From NCBI RefSeq assembly GCF_039595935.1, contig NZ_JBCNKR010000004.1, forward strand, positions 1,301,001 through 1,365,000: a stretch of 64,000 nt of DNA, read 5' to 3'. This stretch comes from Flavobacterium sp. (GTDB lineage: Bacteria > Bacteroidota > Bacteroidia > Flavobacteriales > Flavobacteriaceae). Positions 15,977 through 25,387 of this stretch are shown here, one piece after another (position 1 is the stretch's first letter; every line of letters begins with the position of its first letter). The translations under genes and the position numbers were made by a program. The notes under the pieces were generated by a model. It worked only from the letters and a program-made list of their open reading frames with translations. It did no database searches and was not told where the DNA came from.

Positions 15977-18459
15977 ATGAAACAAATCAATTTTGCCGTA
16001 ATGCTTGTGTTATTTCTTACAGGCTTTTACAGCTACGCACAACAAGGACCGCCTGCAAGAAATAAAGTTAAGATTACCGGAAAAGTTTTCGAAAAAGTAA
16101 GCAAGCAGCCGCTTGAATATGCTACTATTTCGATCATGGCTCCTAATGATACAAAAGTAATCGCCGGTGGAATTACAAATCCTAAAGGAGAATTTGAAGT
16201 TGCCGTAGCACCGGGAACTTACGATATAAAAGTAGAATTCATTTCGTTTAAATCTACAGAAATTAAACAAAAAAGCATTGAAGGAGATACTAATTTAGGC
16301 AGCATCAATTTATCTGAAGATGCTGCACAATTGAGTGAAGTTGTGGTTCGTGCCGATAAATCAACAGTTGAAATTAAACTAGATAAAAAAGTTTACAATG
16401 TTGGTCAGGATATGATGGTAAAAGGCGGAACTGTAAGCGACGTTTTGGATAACGTTCCTTCTGTTTCTGTTGACTCTGAAGGAAATGTTAGTTTAAGAGG
16501 GAGTGATAATATTCGTATTTTAATCGACGGACGTCCTTCAAATGCGATAAATGTTGCCGAGGCTTTACGTCAGCTTCCTGCAGATGCCATTGATAAAGTT
16601 GAAGTTATTACAAATCCATCTGCGCGTTACGATGCCGAAGGTGGATCTGGAATTATCAATATCATTCTTAAAAAAGGTAAAAATCAAGGTCTTAACGGAA
16701 CTTTTATTGCTTCAACAGGTATTCCGGAAACGTATGGATTAACTGCAAACCTAAATTATAAAACAGAAAAATTAAACTATTTTACAACTTTAGGATATAA
16801 CCACAGAACTAATGAAGGCGGTGGTTTAACTAATACATCTTACCTTAATGCTGATGGAACTCCAAAAGGTTTCTTAGATGAAGATCGTGATACCAAAAGA
16901 GAATCAGACGGATTTAACGGGAGAGCTGGTATAGAATGGACAATTGCACCAAACACCTACTGGACAAATGCCATCAATTATCAAAACAATTCAGGTAACA
17001 CGACAGATTTAATCAATTATAATAATTTTGACGCTGCTCATAATTTTACTGGAACTTCATCTCGTTTGAATAATGGAGATACAGGAAGTCAAAACGTAGA
17101 GTATACTTCTAATTTCATCAAAAATTTCAACGATAAAGGTCACAAACTTACGGCCGATTTATCGATTTCAAGAAATACTGATGACAGTGACAGCCAAATT
17201 ACAGCTTCTCCAAACTTCAATAATACCTTAAACGATCAGGTACAAAAACAAGTACAGGTGCAAGCAGATTATGTATTGCCAATAGGAAAAGGAAGTCAGT
17301 TTGAGGCTGGATATAAAGGAAGTTTTGGCGACTTAAGTAATGAATATTACGTCACAGAATACGACCCTGCAAATAATACCTATGTAAAAGATCCTAATTT
17401 ATCAAATACATTAGAATACAAAGAAAATATTAATGCTCTTTATACCCAATACGGTTTCAAAATAAACAAATTCTCTTATTTATTTGGTTTACGCTGGGAA
17501 GACACTGATATTCATGTAAATTTATTAGACAACAGCGATTTCAACACTAAAAAATACAACAACTTATTTCCAAGTGCTTTTATTAGTTATGAAATTTCAG
17601 ATCAAAGTAATTTCTCGGCTAGTTACAGTAAACGCTTAACAAGACCTCGCGGACGTTTTATGAACCCTGCTGTTAACTACTCAAGCAACGTTAATATTTT
17701 TCAGGGAAATCCAGACTTAGATCCGTCTTTAACAGACAAATATGATATTGGTTACATCAAACGCTGGGACAAAGTAACTTTTAATACTTCAGCTTATTTT
17801 GAAGATACAAAAGATGTTTTCAGCTTTGTAAGAACTCCAAATGGTCAATATGTAAACGGAATTCCGGTTATTTTAAGCAGACCTATTAACTTAGGACACG
17901 AGCAAAAATTTGGTTTTGAGTTTACATTTAATTATACTCCGTTCAAGTGGTGGAGATTAAACAGCAACTTTAATCTTTACAATGTAAAAACAACCGGAGA
18001 GAACACTTACATTGATACAAATGGAAATACGGTTGTTCAAAATCTTGATAATCAAGCTAACACTTGGTTTGCAAGAGCAAATTCAAAAATTACATTACCA
18101 TACAAAATTGACTGGCAGTTAAACGGTACTTATAACGGTGAACAAAAAACAGCTCAGGGAAAAATTTAGATCAGTTTTCTATGAATACTGCTTTAAGTAA
18201 AGATATCATGAAAGACAAAGCTACAATTGCTTTTAACATCAGTGATATTTTCAATTCCAGAATCATGAGATCTTATACTTATCTTACAAATGATGTAACT
18301 GGTGAAAGTCAAAAATCATACGGCGAAATGCAGTTCCGTAAACGTCAATTCAATTTATCGTTCACTTACCGTTTCAACAAACCAAAAGGTGAAAGAGACA
18401 AAAATGCACAGCCAAGAAACGAGGGCGGCGGAGACGGCGGCGGCGATTTCCCGGGATAA
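15977..18459 (+). pseudogene. TonB-dependent-receptor-like outer-membrane beta-barrel protein, frameshifted near the C-terminus
   Basis: The conceptual product (about 827 residues) has a signal peptide (MKQINFAVMLVLFLTGFYSYAQ), a carboxypeptidase-regulatory-like domain (about 30-110), a plug domain with VDSEGNVSLRGSDNIRILIDG and a long beta-barrel of the OMP_b-brl_3 type. The frame stops at 18167-18169 after QKTAQGKI, then continues in another frame as NLDQFSMNTALSKDIMKD to 18459. One additional A in the run at 18160-18164 (5 As; 6 needed) restores the frame and gives GKNLDQFS. The last strands would otherwise be lost, which normally prevents barrel folding. Either a real mutation or a homopolymer sequencing error. 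The gene ends in Asn/Gly-rich residues (EGGGDGGGDFPG). Substrate unknown. Confidence 0.8.
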
Positions 18460-18520
18460 AAAACTTTTAAATCTCAATATTGAAATTCCAATTTCTTTTT
18501 GAGATAAATTCGAATAAAAG

Positions 18521-18560
18521 AAATTCCAAATTCCAACTTTATAATTGGGATTTGGAATTT
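18521..18560 (+). terminator. 3'-end hairpin family, copy C (after the beta-barrel gene)
   Basis: AAATTCCAAATTCCAA, an 8-base loop, TTGGGATTTGGAATTT, then CTTTTTTT. Same stem and same U-G wobble position as copies A and B. The bases before it (from about 18471) also share AAATCTCAATATT with the bases preceding copy A. Confidence 0.65.
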
Positions 18561-18630
18561 CTTTTTTTAGTATTTCCGAGTAAAATTGTAATCTGGATTT
18601 TTAGTATTGAAATTTCTTTTTTAAAGCAAA

Positions 18631-18658
18631 AAAAAAGAACCCAATTGGGTTCTTTTTT
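18631..18658. terminator. Bidirectional intrinsic terminator
   Basis: A perfect 28-base palindrome, AAAAAAGAACCCAA followed by its complement, lies between the beta-barrel gene and the converging 57-residue ORF. Confidence 0.85.
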
Positions 18659-18675
18659 AGTGAAATCAATTTAAA

Positions 18676-18849
18676 TTAAATTGATTGTTCTTCTTGTCTT
18701 TTTTTAGCTCTCTTTTCTTTGAACATTTCCCAGCTAGCACCCGTAACCCAGTAAGATACGAAACCAACTAAGAAAAACATTAACCAAAACCCTATAGTTA
18801 GTATGGTTAAGAAAAGTAAAAAGCCTAAGTACTGTGAAAATTCAAACAT
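18676..18849 (-). CDS. Small membrane protein, 57 aa
   Basis: Reading the minus strand from the ATG at 18847-18849 to TAA at 18676-18678 gives a 57-residue protein beginning MFEFSQYLGFLLFLTILTIG. It has one long hydrophobic stretch (about residues 8-36) and a strongly basic/acidic tail (EMFKEKRAKKRQEEQ). Codon use is like the neighbouring genes, and a terminator lies directly downstream. It is a plausible single- or double-pass inner-membrane protein. I do not recognise the family. Confidence 0.6.
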   Translation of the reverse strand: MFEFSQYLGFLLFLTILTIGFWLMFFLVGFVSYWVTGASWEMFKEKRAKKRQEEQSI

Positions 18850-19181
18850 GTTTTCCGGAATTTTTGAATGTTACGACAAATGTAGGGTATATATTTTTCC
18901 TCAGCAATAAAATCTAAATCAATTTTCGTTAAATAACATTTATACGTATATTTATACTCATTTTAAATAAGGATTTTTTCCGAATATTATTCAACTATCT
19001 AAATTAGAAGAACATGAGTATTTTAAGGAGCTGAAACCTGCTGTCCGCTATATCTTTTTGTTTTTAAAGAAAAAACAAAAAGGATGCCGCTGCCATCAGA
19101 GCTAGGGCATCCGTTTTCAAAAGAACTTCATTTTCAATAAACATATCACATTTTACATATAACTTTTTACATATAATTATA
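18850..19181. other. Intergenic region before fumC with a double hairpin
   Basis: The 332-base gap contains no gene I can support. Between about 19027 and 19113 two hairpins stand in tandem: CTTTTTGTTTTT (19054-19065) with AAAAACAAAAAG (19071-19082), and GGATGCC (19082-19088) with GGCATCC (19106-19112). The latter encloses GCTGCCATCAGAGCTAG. The rest is AT-rich and unremarkable. Confidence 0.5.
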
Positions 19182-20567
19182 ATGAAATACAGAATAGAAA
19201 AAGACACCATGGGCGAAGTTCAGGTCCCTGCCGATAAGTACTGGGGTGCACAAACAGAACGTTCACGTAATAATTTCAAAATAGGAAATTCAGGTTCGAT
19301 GCCACATGAAATTATCGAAGGATTTGCGTATCTAAAAAAAGCAGCCGCTTATGCCAATTATGATTTAGGTGTTTTGCCAATCGAAAAAAGAGATGCCATT
19401 GCAGCTGTCTGCGATGAAATTCTGGAAGGAAAATTAGACGATCAGTTTCCGCTTGTAATCTGGCAGACTGGTTCAGGAACGCAAAGTAACATGAACGTAA
19501 ATGAAGTAATTGCCAACCGTGCTCAGGTTCTTAAAGGTTTTGAAATTGGTGAGGGCGAACAATTTATAAAAGCAAATGATGATGTAAACAAATCGCAGTC
19601 ATCAAATGATACTTTCCCAACCGGAATGCACATCGCCGCTTATAAAATGGTTGTCGAAACTACAATTCCGGGAGTAGAAAAACTACATGCCACTTTAGTT
19701 AAAAAAGCTGCCGAATTTAAAGATGTTGTAAAAATCGGACGTACACACTTAATGGACGCAACGCCTTTAACTTTAGGACAGGAAATTTCCGGATATGCAG
19801 CGCAATTGGCTTTCGGATTAAAAGCTTTAAAAAACACTTTAGCCCATTTATCTGAAATTGCCCTTGGAGGAACTGCAGTTGGAACCGGATTAAATACTCC
19901 AAAAGGTTACGACGTAAAAGTGGCCGAATATATTGCAAAATTTACCAATCATCCTTTTGTAACTGCCGAAAATAAATTTGAAGCTTTGGCGGCTCACGAC
20001 GCCATTGTTGAATCTCATGGAGCATTAAAACAACTGGCTGTTTCGCTAAATAAAATTGCTAATGATGTTAGAATGCTGGCTTCCGGCCCGCGTTCCGGAA
20101 TTGGCGAAATTCATATTCCTGAAAATGAACCGGGATCATCTATCATGCCTGGAAAAGTAAATCCAACGCAATGCGAAGCTTTAACAATGGTTTGCGCTCA
20201 GGTCATTGGTAACGATATGGCAATTGCAGTTGGCGGAATGCAGGGACATTATGAATTAAATGTTTTTAAACCTGTTATGGCAGCAAACTTCCTTCAATCA
20301 GCACGTTTGCTTGGCGATGCCTGCGTTTCTTTTGACGAACATTGCGCTCAGGGAATCGAACCTAATCACAAACGTATTAAAGAATTAGTAGATAATTCTT
20401 TAATGTTGGTAACAGCTTTAAACACAAAAATTGGTTATTACAAAGCTGCCGAAATCGCTCAAACTGCTCACAAAAACGGAACAACTCTTAAAGAAGAAGC
20501 TGTTCGTTTAGGTTACGTTTCTGCCGAAGATTTTGATGCTTGGGTAAAACCGGAGGATATGGTTTAA
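19182..20567 (+). CDS. fumC: Class II fumarate hydratase (fumarase C)
   Basis: The 461-residue product belongs to the fumarase/aspartase superfamily. Fumarase C interconverts fumarate and L-malate in the TCA cycle without an iron-sulfur cluster. The N-terminal [34 protein letters not shown] (about 97-111), [18 protein letters not shown] (about 184-201) and the superfamily signature [15 protein letters not shown] (about 316-330) are all intact, including the catalytic loop serine. Aspartase differs in several of these stretches. The length is typical. It is monocistronic with a terminator at 20616-20650. Confidence 0.94.
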   Translation: MKYRIEKDTMGEVQVPADKYWGAQTERSRNNFKIGNSGSMPHEIIEGFAYLKKAAAYANYDLGVLPIEKRDAIAAVCDEILEGKLDDQFPLVIWQTGSGTQSNMNVNEVIANRAQVLKGFEIGEGEQFIKANDDVNKSQSSNDTFPTGMHIAAYKMVVETTIPGVEKLHATLVKKAAEFKDVVKIGRTHLMDATPLTLGQEISGYAAQLAFGLKALKNTLAHLSEIALGGTAVGTGLNTPKGYDVKVAEYIAKFTNHPFVTAENKFEALAAHDAIVESHGALKQLAVSLNKIANDVRMLASGPRSGIGEIHIPENEPGSSIMPGKVNPTQCEALTMVCAQVIGNDMAIAVGGMQGHYELNVFKPVMAANFLQSARLLGDACVSFDEHCAQGIEPNHKRIKELVDNSLMLVTALNTKIGYYKAAEIAQTAHKNGTTLKEEAVRLGYVSAEDFDAWVKPEDMV

Positions 20568-20615
20568 TTTAATTGTTGATGGTTAATGGTTAATTATCAA
20601 ATCATCATTATATAA

Positions 20616-20650
20616 AAAAATAGCTTTCTAAAATTTAGAAAGCTATTTTT
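20616..20650. terminator. Bidirectional intrinsic terminator
   Basis: Stem AAAAATAGCTTTCTAAA (20616-20632) with its complement at 20634-20650, between fumC and the converging dehydrogenase gene. AT-rich flanks (GGTTAATGGTTAATTAT before, ATTAACCATTCACAATTAAT after) form a further weak inverted pair. Confidence 0.85.
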
Positions 20651-20680
20651 CATTAATAATTAACCATTCACAATTAATAA

Positions 20681-21883
20681 TTATTTCCCGTCTACATAAT
20701 CCTGCAGATAACTAAATCTTTCTGTTAATTTTCCGTTTTCGGTGATTTTCGCGCGTTTTAAAATTCCGTCTTTATCTCCGTTGAAGAAAGCCGGAATTAC
20801 ATGTTCCATAAACTGTTCTCCAAAACCTTCGCTGGCATCTTTAGGAATTTCGCACGGAAGATTATCAACTGCCATAACCGCAACCGCTGCCGGATGGAAA
20901 AAATCTACTTCTTTATCTTCTAAAGGAAAATATCCATATAATGGGTCTGCAATTGTCGAAGAACGAACTGTACACGCAATTGGTCCGTTTACATCGCAGG
21001 AAATATCAGCAACAACTTTTAGTTTACAATCGCTTGCATTCAGCATTTCTTTGGTCAAAATCATAGGAGCATCACTTGCATAAAAATGACCCGCAAAATA
21101 AATGTCTGAAACTTTAGTAAATTTTTCAAAATCTGAAGTGTAGTCCTGTGGATTTTCAACAAAATCTTTAAAATCCAAAACCTGACCGTCAATACGTTTG
21201 TTATATTCTAAAACATCTAACTGCACATAAACTGCCTGAGCATATTTTTTGGTTAAGTAATTATCAACCGTAATTTCTTTTACTTTAATAGCATCCAAAA
21301 TTTCCTTGGCTCCGCTCCCAACCTTTCCGGTTCCGGTAACGACAAATTTCAAGGCTGGCATTGTGATACGTTTTAAATGCTTTATCAAATCTTCTTTTCC
21401 TGAAAGAGTTTCGGCTTTAGGCAATTTAAATAATTCAAATTTAATTCCGAAAGCACGAATTCCGTTATAAACACCAACCATTCCGGCATATTTTCCAAAA
21501 CCAATTAATCTGCGGTCAAGCGAATCAACTATAGTTTCGTGATCATACAAATCAATATTTTTTTCTAAAATTGCCTGAAGCAGCTTTCTGTTATGCGGCT
21601 GTTTTTTAATGGTATGCGAAAAAAAGAAATACGCTTTATTTGGAATTAAATTTTCAACAGGAACTTCTTTTACACCAAATAAAACATCACAATCTGAGAC
21701 ATCTTCAGTAACGGTAATTCCCATGTTTTTATATTCAGAATCTGAAAAAATTCTGATATCTGAACTTTCAACTTCAACTGAAGCTTCGTGGTAAACCTGT
21801 TTTAGTTTAGCCAGCTCATCTGGAGAAAAAACAACTCTTCGGTCTGGTGGGTTTTTTCTTTCTTTTATTATTCCAAATTTCAT
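20681..21883 (-). CDS. NAD(P)-dependent dehydrogenase of the AlaDH/saccharopine dehydrogenase (Lys1) type
   Basis: The 400-residue product starts MKFGIIKERKNPPDRRVVFSP, the AlaDH/PNT N-terminal domain. It has a Rossmann loop FVVTGTGKVGSGAKEIL (about residues 179-195) and then VVADISCDVNGPIACTVRSSTIADP and AVDNLPCEIPKDASEGFG, which resemble the C-terminal half of lysine-forming saccharopine dehydrogenase (Lys1) rather than alanine dehydrogenase. The true substrate in Bacteroidota is not established from sequence. Two consensus -7 boxes on the minus strand (complement at 21936-21943 and 21945-21952) lie just upstream. Divergent from the serine hydrolase. Confidence 0.7.
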   Translation of the reverse strand: MKFGIIKERKNPPDRRVVFSPDELAKLKQVYHEASVEVESSDIRIFSDSEYKNMGITVTEDVSDCDVLFGVKEVPVENLIPNKAYFFFSHTIKKQPHNRKLLQAILEKNIDLYDHETIVDSLDRRLIGFGKYAGMVGVYNGIRAFGIKFELFKLPKAETLSGKEDLIKHLKRITMPALKFVVTGTGKVGSGAKEILDAIKVKEITVDNYLTKKYAQAVYVQLDVLEYNKRIDGQVLDFKDFVENPQDYTSDFEKFTKVSDIYFAGHFYASDAPMILTKEMLNASDCKLKVVADISCDVNGPIACTVRSSTIADPLYGYFPLEDKEVDFFHPAAVAVMAVDNLPCEIPKDASEGFGEQFMEHVIPAFFNGDKDGILKRAKITENGKLTERFSYLQDYVDGK

Positions 21884-22103
21884 TTAGTTAGATTTAAAGC
21901 ATTTAATAATATAACTTTTTACATCGTATTTGTTTCAAATATAACAAATTTAGTTAAAATTTCCTTTCTAAATTGCTATTTAGAATGCATACAAAACGTT
22001 AGAGGCTGAAAAACAAAGAAATAAAAAAAACAATAGTTAATATTATGTTAAAACAACCTCTGTAAACGGTTTAAAATTGCGAAAACAACAAAATTGAATT
22101 CGA

Positions 22104-22111
22104 TATATTTG
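22104..22111 (+). promoter_or_regulatory. -7 box of the serine hydrolase gene
   Basis: TATATTTG fits TAnnTTTG and stands 14 bases before the ATG at 22125. A TTG at 22077-22079 is a possible -33 box at a slightly long spacing. Confidence 0.45.
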
Positions 22112-22124
22112 TTTTTAAAGAACG

Positions 22125-23327
22125 ATGAAAATGATTTTACTTAAAAAAACAAAGATACCACAAATACTTTTTTCTATACTAGTATTAAGTTCGTGTGGTA
22201 AAGACAAAAACACACAAACTGCCACTACACCTACAGTCGAAGATACTTTACCTAAAATGAAACCGTTAGGTCCTGAGCCAAAAATTTCTCAGGCATATAA
22301 AAACTCGGTAATAGGCAGAATAAATCATTTTTACAATAAAAACTGGCCTAACAACAGCATGAACGGAAGCTTTTTAGTAGCCCGAAATGGTCAGATAATT
22401 TTTGAAAGATATAATGGTTTTGCCAATAAAAATGAAGGCACAAAAATTACAGCTGATACTCCTGTACAAATTGCTTCTGTCAGCAAAGTTTTAACGGCTA
22501 CGGCTGTTTTAAAATTAGTTAACGCCGGAAAAATAGATTTAGACCAAAAGGTAAATACTATTTTAAAAACGTTTCCATACGAAGAATGCACTATCAGAAT
22601 GCTTTTAAATCATCGCAGCGGAATGCGTAATTATGCTTATTTTACAGATCATGACAAATCGGTTTGGGACAGACATAATCAATTGACTAATAAAGACATT
22701 TTAGATATTCTGGCTACTAAGAACGTTGGTTTAGAATCTTTAACCGGAACACGTTTTGGATATTGCAATACCAATTATGCGATGCTGGCTTTAATTATAG
22801 AAAAAATTACCGGTTTAAGTTATAAAGAAGCGATGTCTCAAATGATTTTTAAACCTTTGGGAATGACACATACCTATGTTTTTGATGATGACAAAGACAG
22901 AAAAAAAATTGTTCCGTCTTATAAAGGGAATGGTGTTGAAATTGGTTTTGATTATCTTGACAATGTTTACGGTGATAAAAATATTTTCTCAACAGTTAGA
23001 GATCTTTTAAAATTTGACCGAGCAAGACAATCGCCTGACTTTTTAAAACCTGAATTGCTAAAACAAGTGTATACAGGTTATAGTAATGAACGCAAAGGAA
23101 CTAAAAATTACGGTTTAGGAATTAGAATGATTAATTGGGAAACGGGTCAAAACTATTATTTCCATAATGGCTGGTGGCATGGAAATACTTCTTCTTATAT
23201 TACTTTAATGAAAGAAAATGTTACGATCATCGCCTTGTCTAACAAAATGACAAGAAATACTTATGCGGTTCGTAAACTGGCTCCAATTTTTGGAGATTAT
23301 CCTTTTAATTTTAAAGACGAAGAGTAA
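22125..23327 (+). CDS. Lipoprotein serine hydrolase of the class C beta-lactamase / PBP4-like family
   Basis: The 400-residue product has a lipoprotein signal (SILVLSSCGKD, Cys at about 25) and a beta-lactamase-fold domain from about residue 70. All three active-site motifs are present: SVSK (SxxK, in IASVSKVLTATAVLKL), YCN (YxN, in GYCNTNYAMLA) and HNG (HxG, in YFHNGWWHGN). Such envelope enzymes act as D,D-peptidases, esterases or D-amino peptidases; resistance to beta-lactams should not be assumed. It is a single-gene unit, and the bases downstream form an inverted repeat of AAAGTC units. Confidence 0.8.
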   Translation: MKMILLKKTKIPQILFSILVLSSCGKDKNTQTATTPTVEDTLPKMKPLGPEPKISQAYKNSVIGRINHFYNKNWPNNSMNGSFLVARNGQIIFERYNGFANKNEGTKITADTPVQIASVSKVLTATAVLKLVNAGKIDLDQKVNTILKTFPYEECTIRMLLNHRSGMRNYAYFTDHDKSVWDRHNQLTNKDILDILATKNVGLESLTGTRFGYCNTNYAMLALIIEKITGLSYKEAMSQMIFKPLGMTHTYVFDDDKDRKKIVPSYKGNGVEIGFDYLDNVYGDKNIFSTVRDLLKFDRARQSPDFLKPELLKQVYTGYSNERKGTKNYGLGIRMINWETGQNYYFHNGWWHGNTSSYITLMKENVTIIALSNKMTRNTYAVRKLAPIFGDYPFNFKDEE

Positions 23328-23334
23328 AACTAAT

Positions 23335-23527
23335 AGTCATAAAGTCGAAAGTCAAAAGTCGTAAAGTCTCAAAAATAGTTGCTAATATTGACTTTATCCT
23401 TTTTCAAACAACCCAATTGAGGAAAATAAGAAGAAGCAATAGCAAACAAGTATTTGACTTTAAAAATTTTACAACTTTCACTTTTTGATTTTCAACTTTT
23501 GGCTTTCGACTTTGGACTTTATGACTT
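23335..23527. repeat. Inverted arrays of AAAGTC units
   Basis: Left arm 23335-23370 contains four irregular units ending in AAAGTC; the right arm (about 23489-23527) carries the complementary units GACTTT, in reverse order. About 115 AT-rich bases separate them. It lies between the serine hydrolase gene and ssrA. Confidence 0.6.
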
Positions 23528-23572
23528 ACAAATTTTTCTGAAAATTTTAGTAGAAAGTAATTTCAAATAGTA

Positions 23573-23580
23573 TAAATTTG
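23573..23580 (+). promoter_or_regulatory. -7 box of ssrA
   Basis: TAAATTTG, a perfect TAnnTTTG, lies 14 bases before the first base of the mature tmRNA. Confidence 0.5.
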
Positions 23581-23594
23581 CAGACTTATTTTTT

Positions 23595-23989
23595 GGGGTC
23601 GACTGGTTTTGACAGCGAGTCGAATTGAACAGTAAGCACGTCGAGCATTGAGACCTTGCTCGTAAATATAAGATCTCAAACTTTTACACGGCGAAAATAA
23701 TTACGCTTTAGCTGCATAATCCGAATCATAGTACGATTGCGCCACGTCTCTACAAGGTAGGGAAGCTGGATTCTCCTGGAAAGCCTTGGTTTGTGGCGTT
23801 CCGTTCAGGGGAACCGTAAAAATAAACCTAGATATCCATGAGCTTCGGGTGGATTTCGAAAATTAAGAAGATAAGTGTTCGGTGGCTGTTTCTGGCCTAG
23901 CTTAACATCGAAAATCTAATCAGGAAATAAGCGTGTAGAAAGCTCTTTAGTTGCTTGTTTGGACCCGGGTTCGATTCCCGGCGACTCCA
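23595..23989 (+). ncRNA. ssrA: tmRNA (SsrA)
   Basis: The 5' end GGGGTCG (23595-23601) pairs with CGACTCC (23982-23988) to form the acceptor stem, with the G3-U70 wobble that marks alanine acceptance and A as discriminator. The T-arm GGACCCGGGTTCGATTCC lies just before it. The internal reading frame from 23690 to the TAA at 23717-23719 encodes GENNYALAA, ending in the expected degron ALAA. With SmpB it rescues stalled ribosomes. CCA is not fully encoded. An intrinsic terminator follows directly. Confidence 0.95.
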
Positions 23990-23992
23990 CTG

Positions 23993-24032
23993 AAAAGGGA
24001 AGATATTTTAATATATCTTCCCTTTTATTTTT
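23993..24032 (+). terminator. Intrinsic terminator of ssrA
   Basis: Stem AAAAGGGAAGATAT (23993-24006) / ATATCTTCCCTTTT (24013-24026), followed by a T-rich tail. Confidence 0.88.
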
Positions 24033-24288
24033 TAAGTACTCATAACTCAAATCTAATTTGCAATCAGAAAATCTTTCGACAAAAATTTTACATTTAGTCT
24101 GTCAGATTGATCATTAGGGCTTAAAATATTATTATACAGTGTAAAATCATCTTAAACATTCCTGATTAAATTCAAACTTCTACATTCAGTAATTTGTGTT
24201 AGCTATTCCTTTTACTGTGTTAATTCATCCGTATTCTCCAAACTAAATTTGCAGTGTAAATAATTTATAACATTAAAAATTTAGGAAA

Positions 24289-25104
24289 ATGAAAAAAGTA
24301 ATTTTAATAACAGGTGCCAGTTCAGGAATGGGAAAAGAATCGGCTAAAGTACTTATTAATCAAGGGCACAAAGTCTATGCACTAGCAAGACGTATTGAGC
24401 AAATGCAAGATTTGAAACAATTAGGAGGAAATCCAATAGAAATGGATGTGACCAGCGAAAAAGATATTCAAAAAGTAGTCGACAGCATTATCCAAAAAGA
24501 AGGTAAAATTGATGTGCTTTGGAATAATGCTGGTTATGGACTCTATGGATCGGTGGAAGATGTACCTATGGAAGAAGCCAAAAAACAATTCGAAGTCAAT
24601 TTATTTGGATTAGCATCTTTAACTCAAAAAATTATTCCATACATGCGCAAAGCTAATTCAGGTACCATCATCAACACTTCGTCAATGGGCGGAAAATTAT
24701 ACACTCCAATGGGTGCATGGTATCATGCGAGTAAACATGCCTTAGAAGGCTTTAGCGATTGTTTAAGAATTGAATTGAAAGAATTCAATATCAACGTAGT
24801 AGTTTTAGAACCTGGAATTATCAAAACCGAATGGACAGATATTATGCTGCAAAACATCAGCAAATTTTCTTTGCACGGAGCTTACTCAGGTTTAACAAAT
24901 AAGCTTATTGCATCAAGTAAAAAAATGTATGAAAAAAACCTAGGATCTAAGTCAGATGTAATAGCGAAAACAATACTTAAAATAGTCAATACAAATAAAC
25001 CAAAAACACGTTATCTTGTAGGTTTTATGGCTAAACCAATGGTTTGGATGCGTTTAAATTTGGGAGATAAAATATTTGATAAAATTTTAATGAGCCAACT
25101 CTAA
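24289..25104 (+). CDS. SDR-family short-chain dehydrogenase/reductase
   Basis: The 271-residue protein is a classical SDR: cofactor loop TGASSGMGKESA (residues 8-19), NNAGYG (about 84-89), catalytic Ser in NTSSMGG (about 130) and YHASKHALEG (Tyr144/Lys148). An Arg in the segment YALARR suggests NADP(H). The substrate cannot be deduced. A -7 box TAAATTTG lies at 24244-24251. The downstream AraC-type gene on the same strand could regulate it, but 283 bases with a separate promoter lie between. Confidence 0.85.
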   Translation: MKKVILITGASSGMGKESAKVLINQGHKVYALARRIEQMQDLKQLGGNPIEMDVTSEKDIQKVVDSIIQKEGKIDVLWNNAGYGLYGSVEDVPMEEAKKQFEVNLFGLASLTQKIIPYMRKANSGTIINTSSMGGKLYTPMGAWYHASKHALEGFSDCLRIELKEFNINVVVLEPGIIKTEWTDIMLQNISKFSLHGAYSGLTNKLIASSKKMYEKNLGSKSDVIAKTILKIVNTNKPKTRYLVGFMAKPMVWMRLNLGDKIFDKILMSQL

Positions 25105-25171
25105 ATAATTTTAAAAGAGTGCACAATCAAACAATACAATAAATCAATAATCATTAATGCATTGTAATTAA

Positions 25172-25203
25172 GTTTATAAAATTTTAGGATTATTGTACCT
25201 TTG
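25172..25203 (+). promoter_or_regulatory. Promoter of the AraC-type gene
   Basis: TTG at 25172-25174 and TACCTTTG at 25196-25203 are 21 bases apart. The start codon is at 25388, giving an untranslated leader of about 180 bases in which I see only a 12-codon ORF and no clear structure. Confidence 0.5.
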
Positions 25204-25387
25204 AAAATAAGGTTTTATAAGGTTTGACAAGTTTTAAAATAAATACAATGTGATTTAAAAAAGAGTTCAAGAAGCAAATTCTGCATTATTGTGGAGCATT
25301 TATTCCGACTATATAAAATTTTAAACACAAGTTGAATTTCAGTATCAATGAATATTTCAAAACAACGCATCGAAAATCGTAAGTGAA

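Noticed and set aside
18302..18502. Separate 66-codon gene at the end of the beta-barrel gene
   Set aside because: It is another frame of the true C-terminal segment (18181-18459), whose translation shows the expected barrel end.
20573..20690. AT-rich inverted repeat around the fumC terminator as a separate element
   Set aside because: The flanks GGTTAATGGTTAATTAT / ATTAACCATTCACAATTAAT are imperfect and low-complexity; treated as part of the terminator surroundings.
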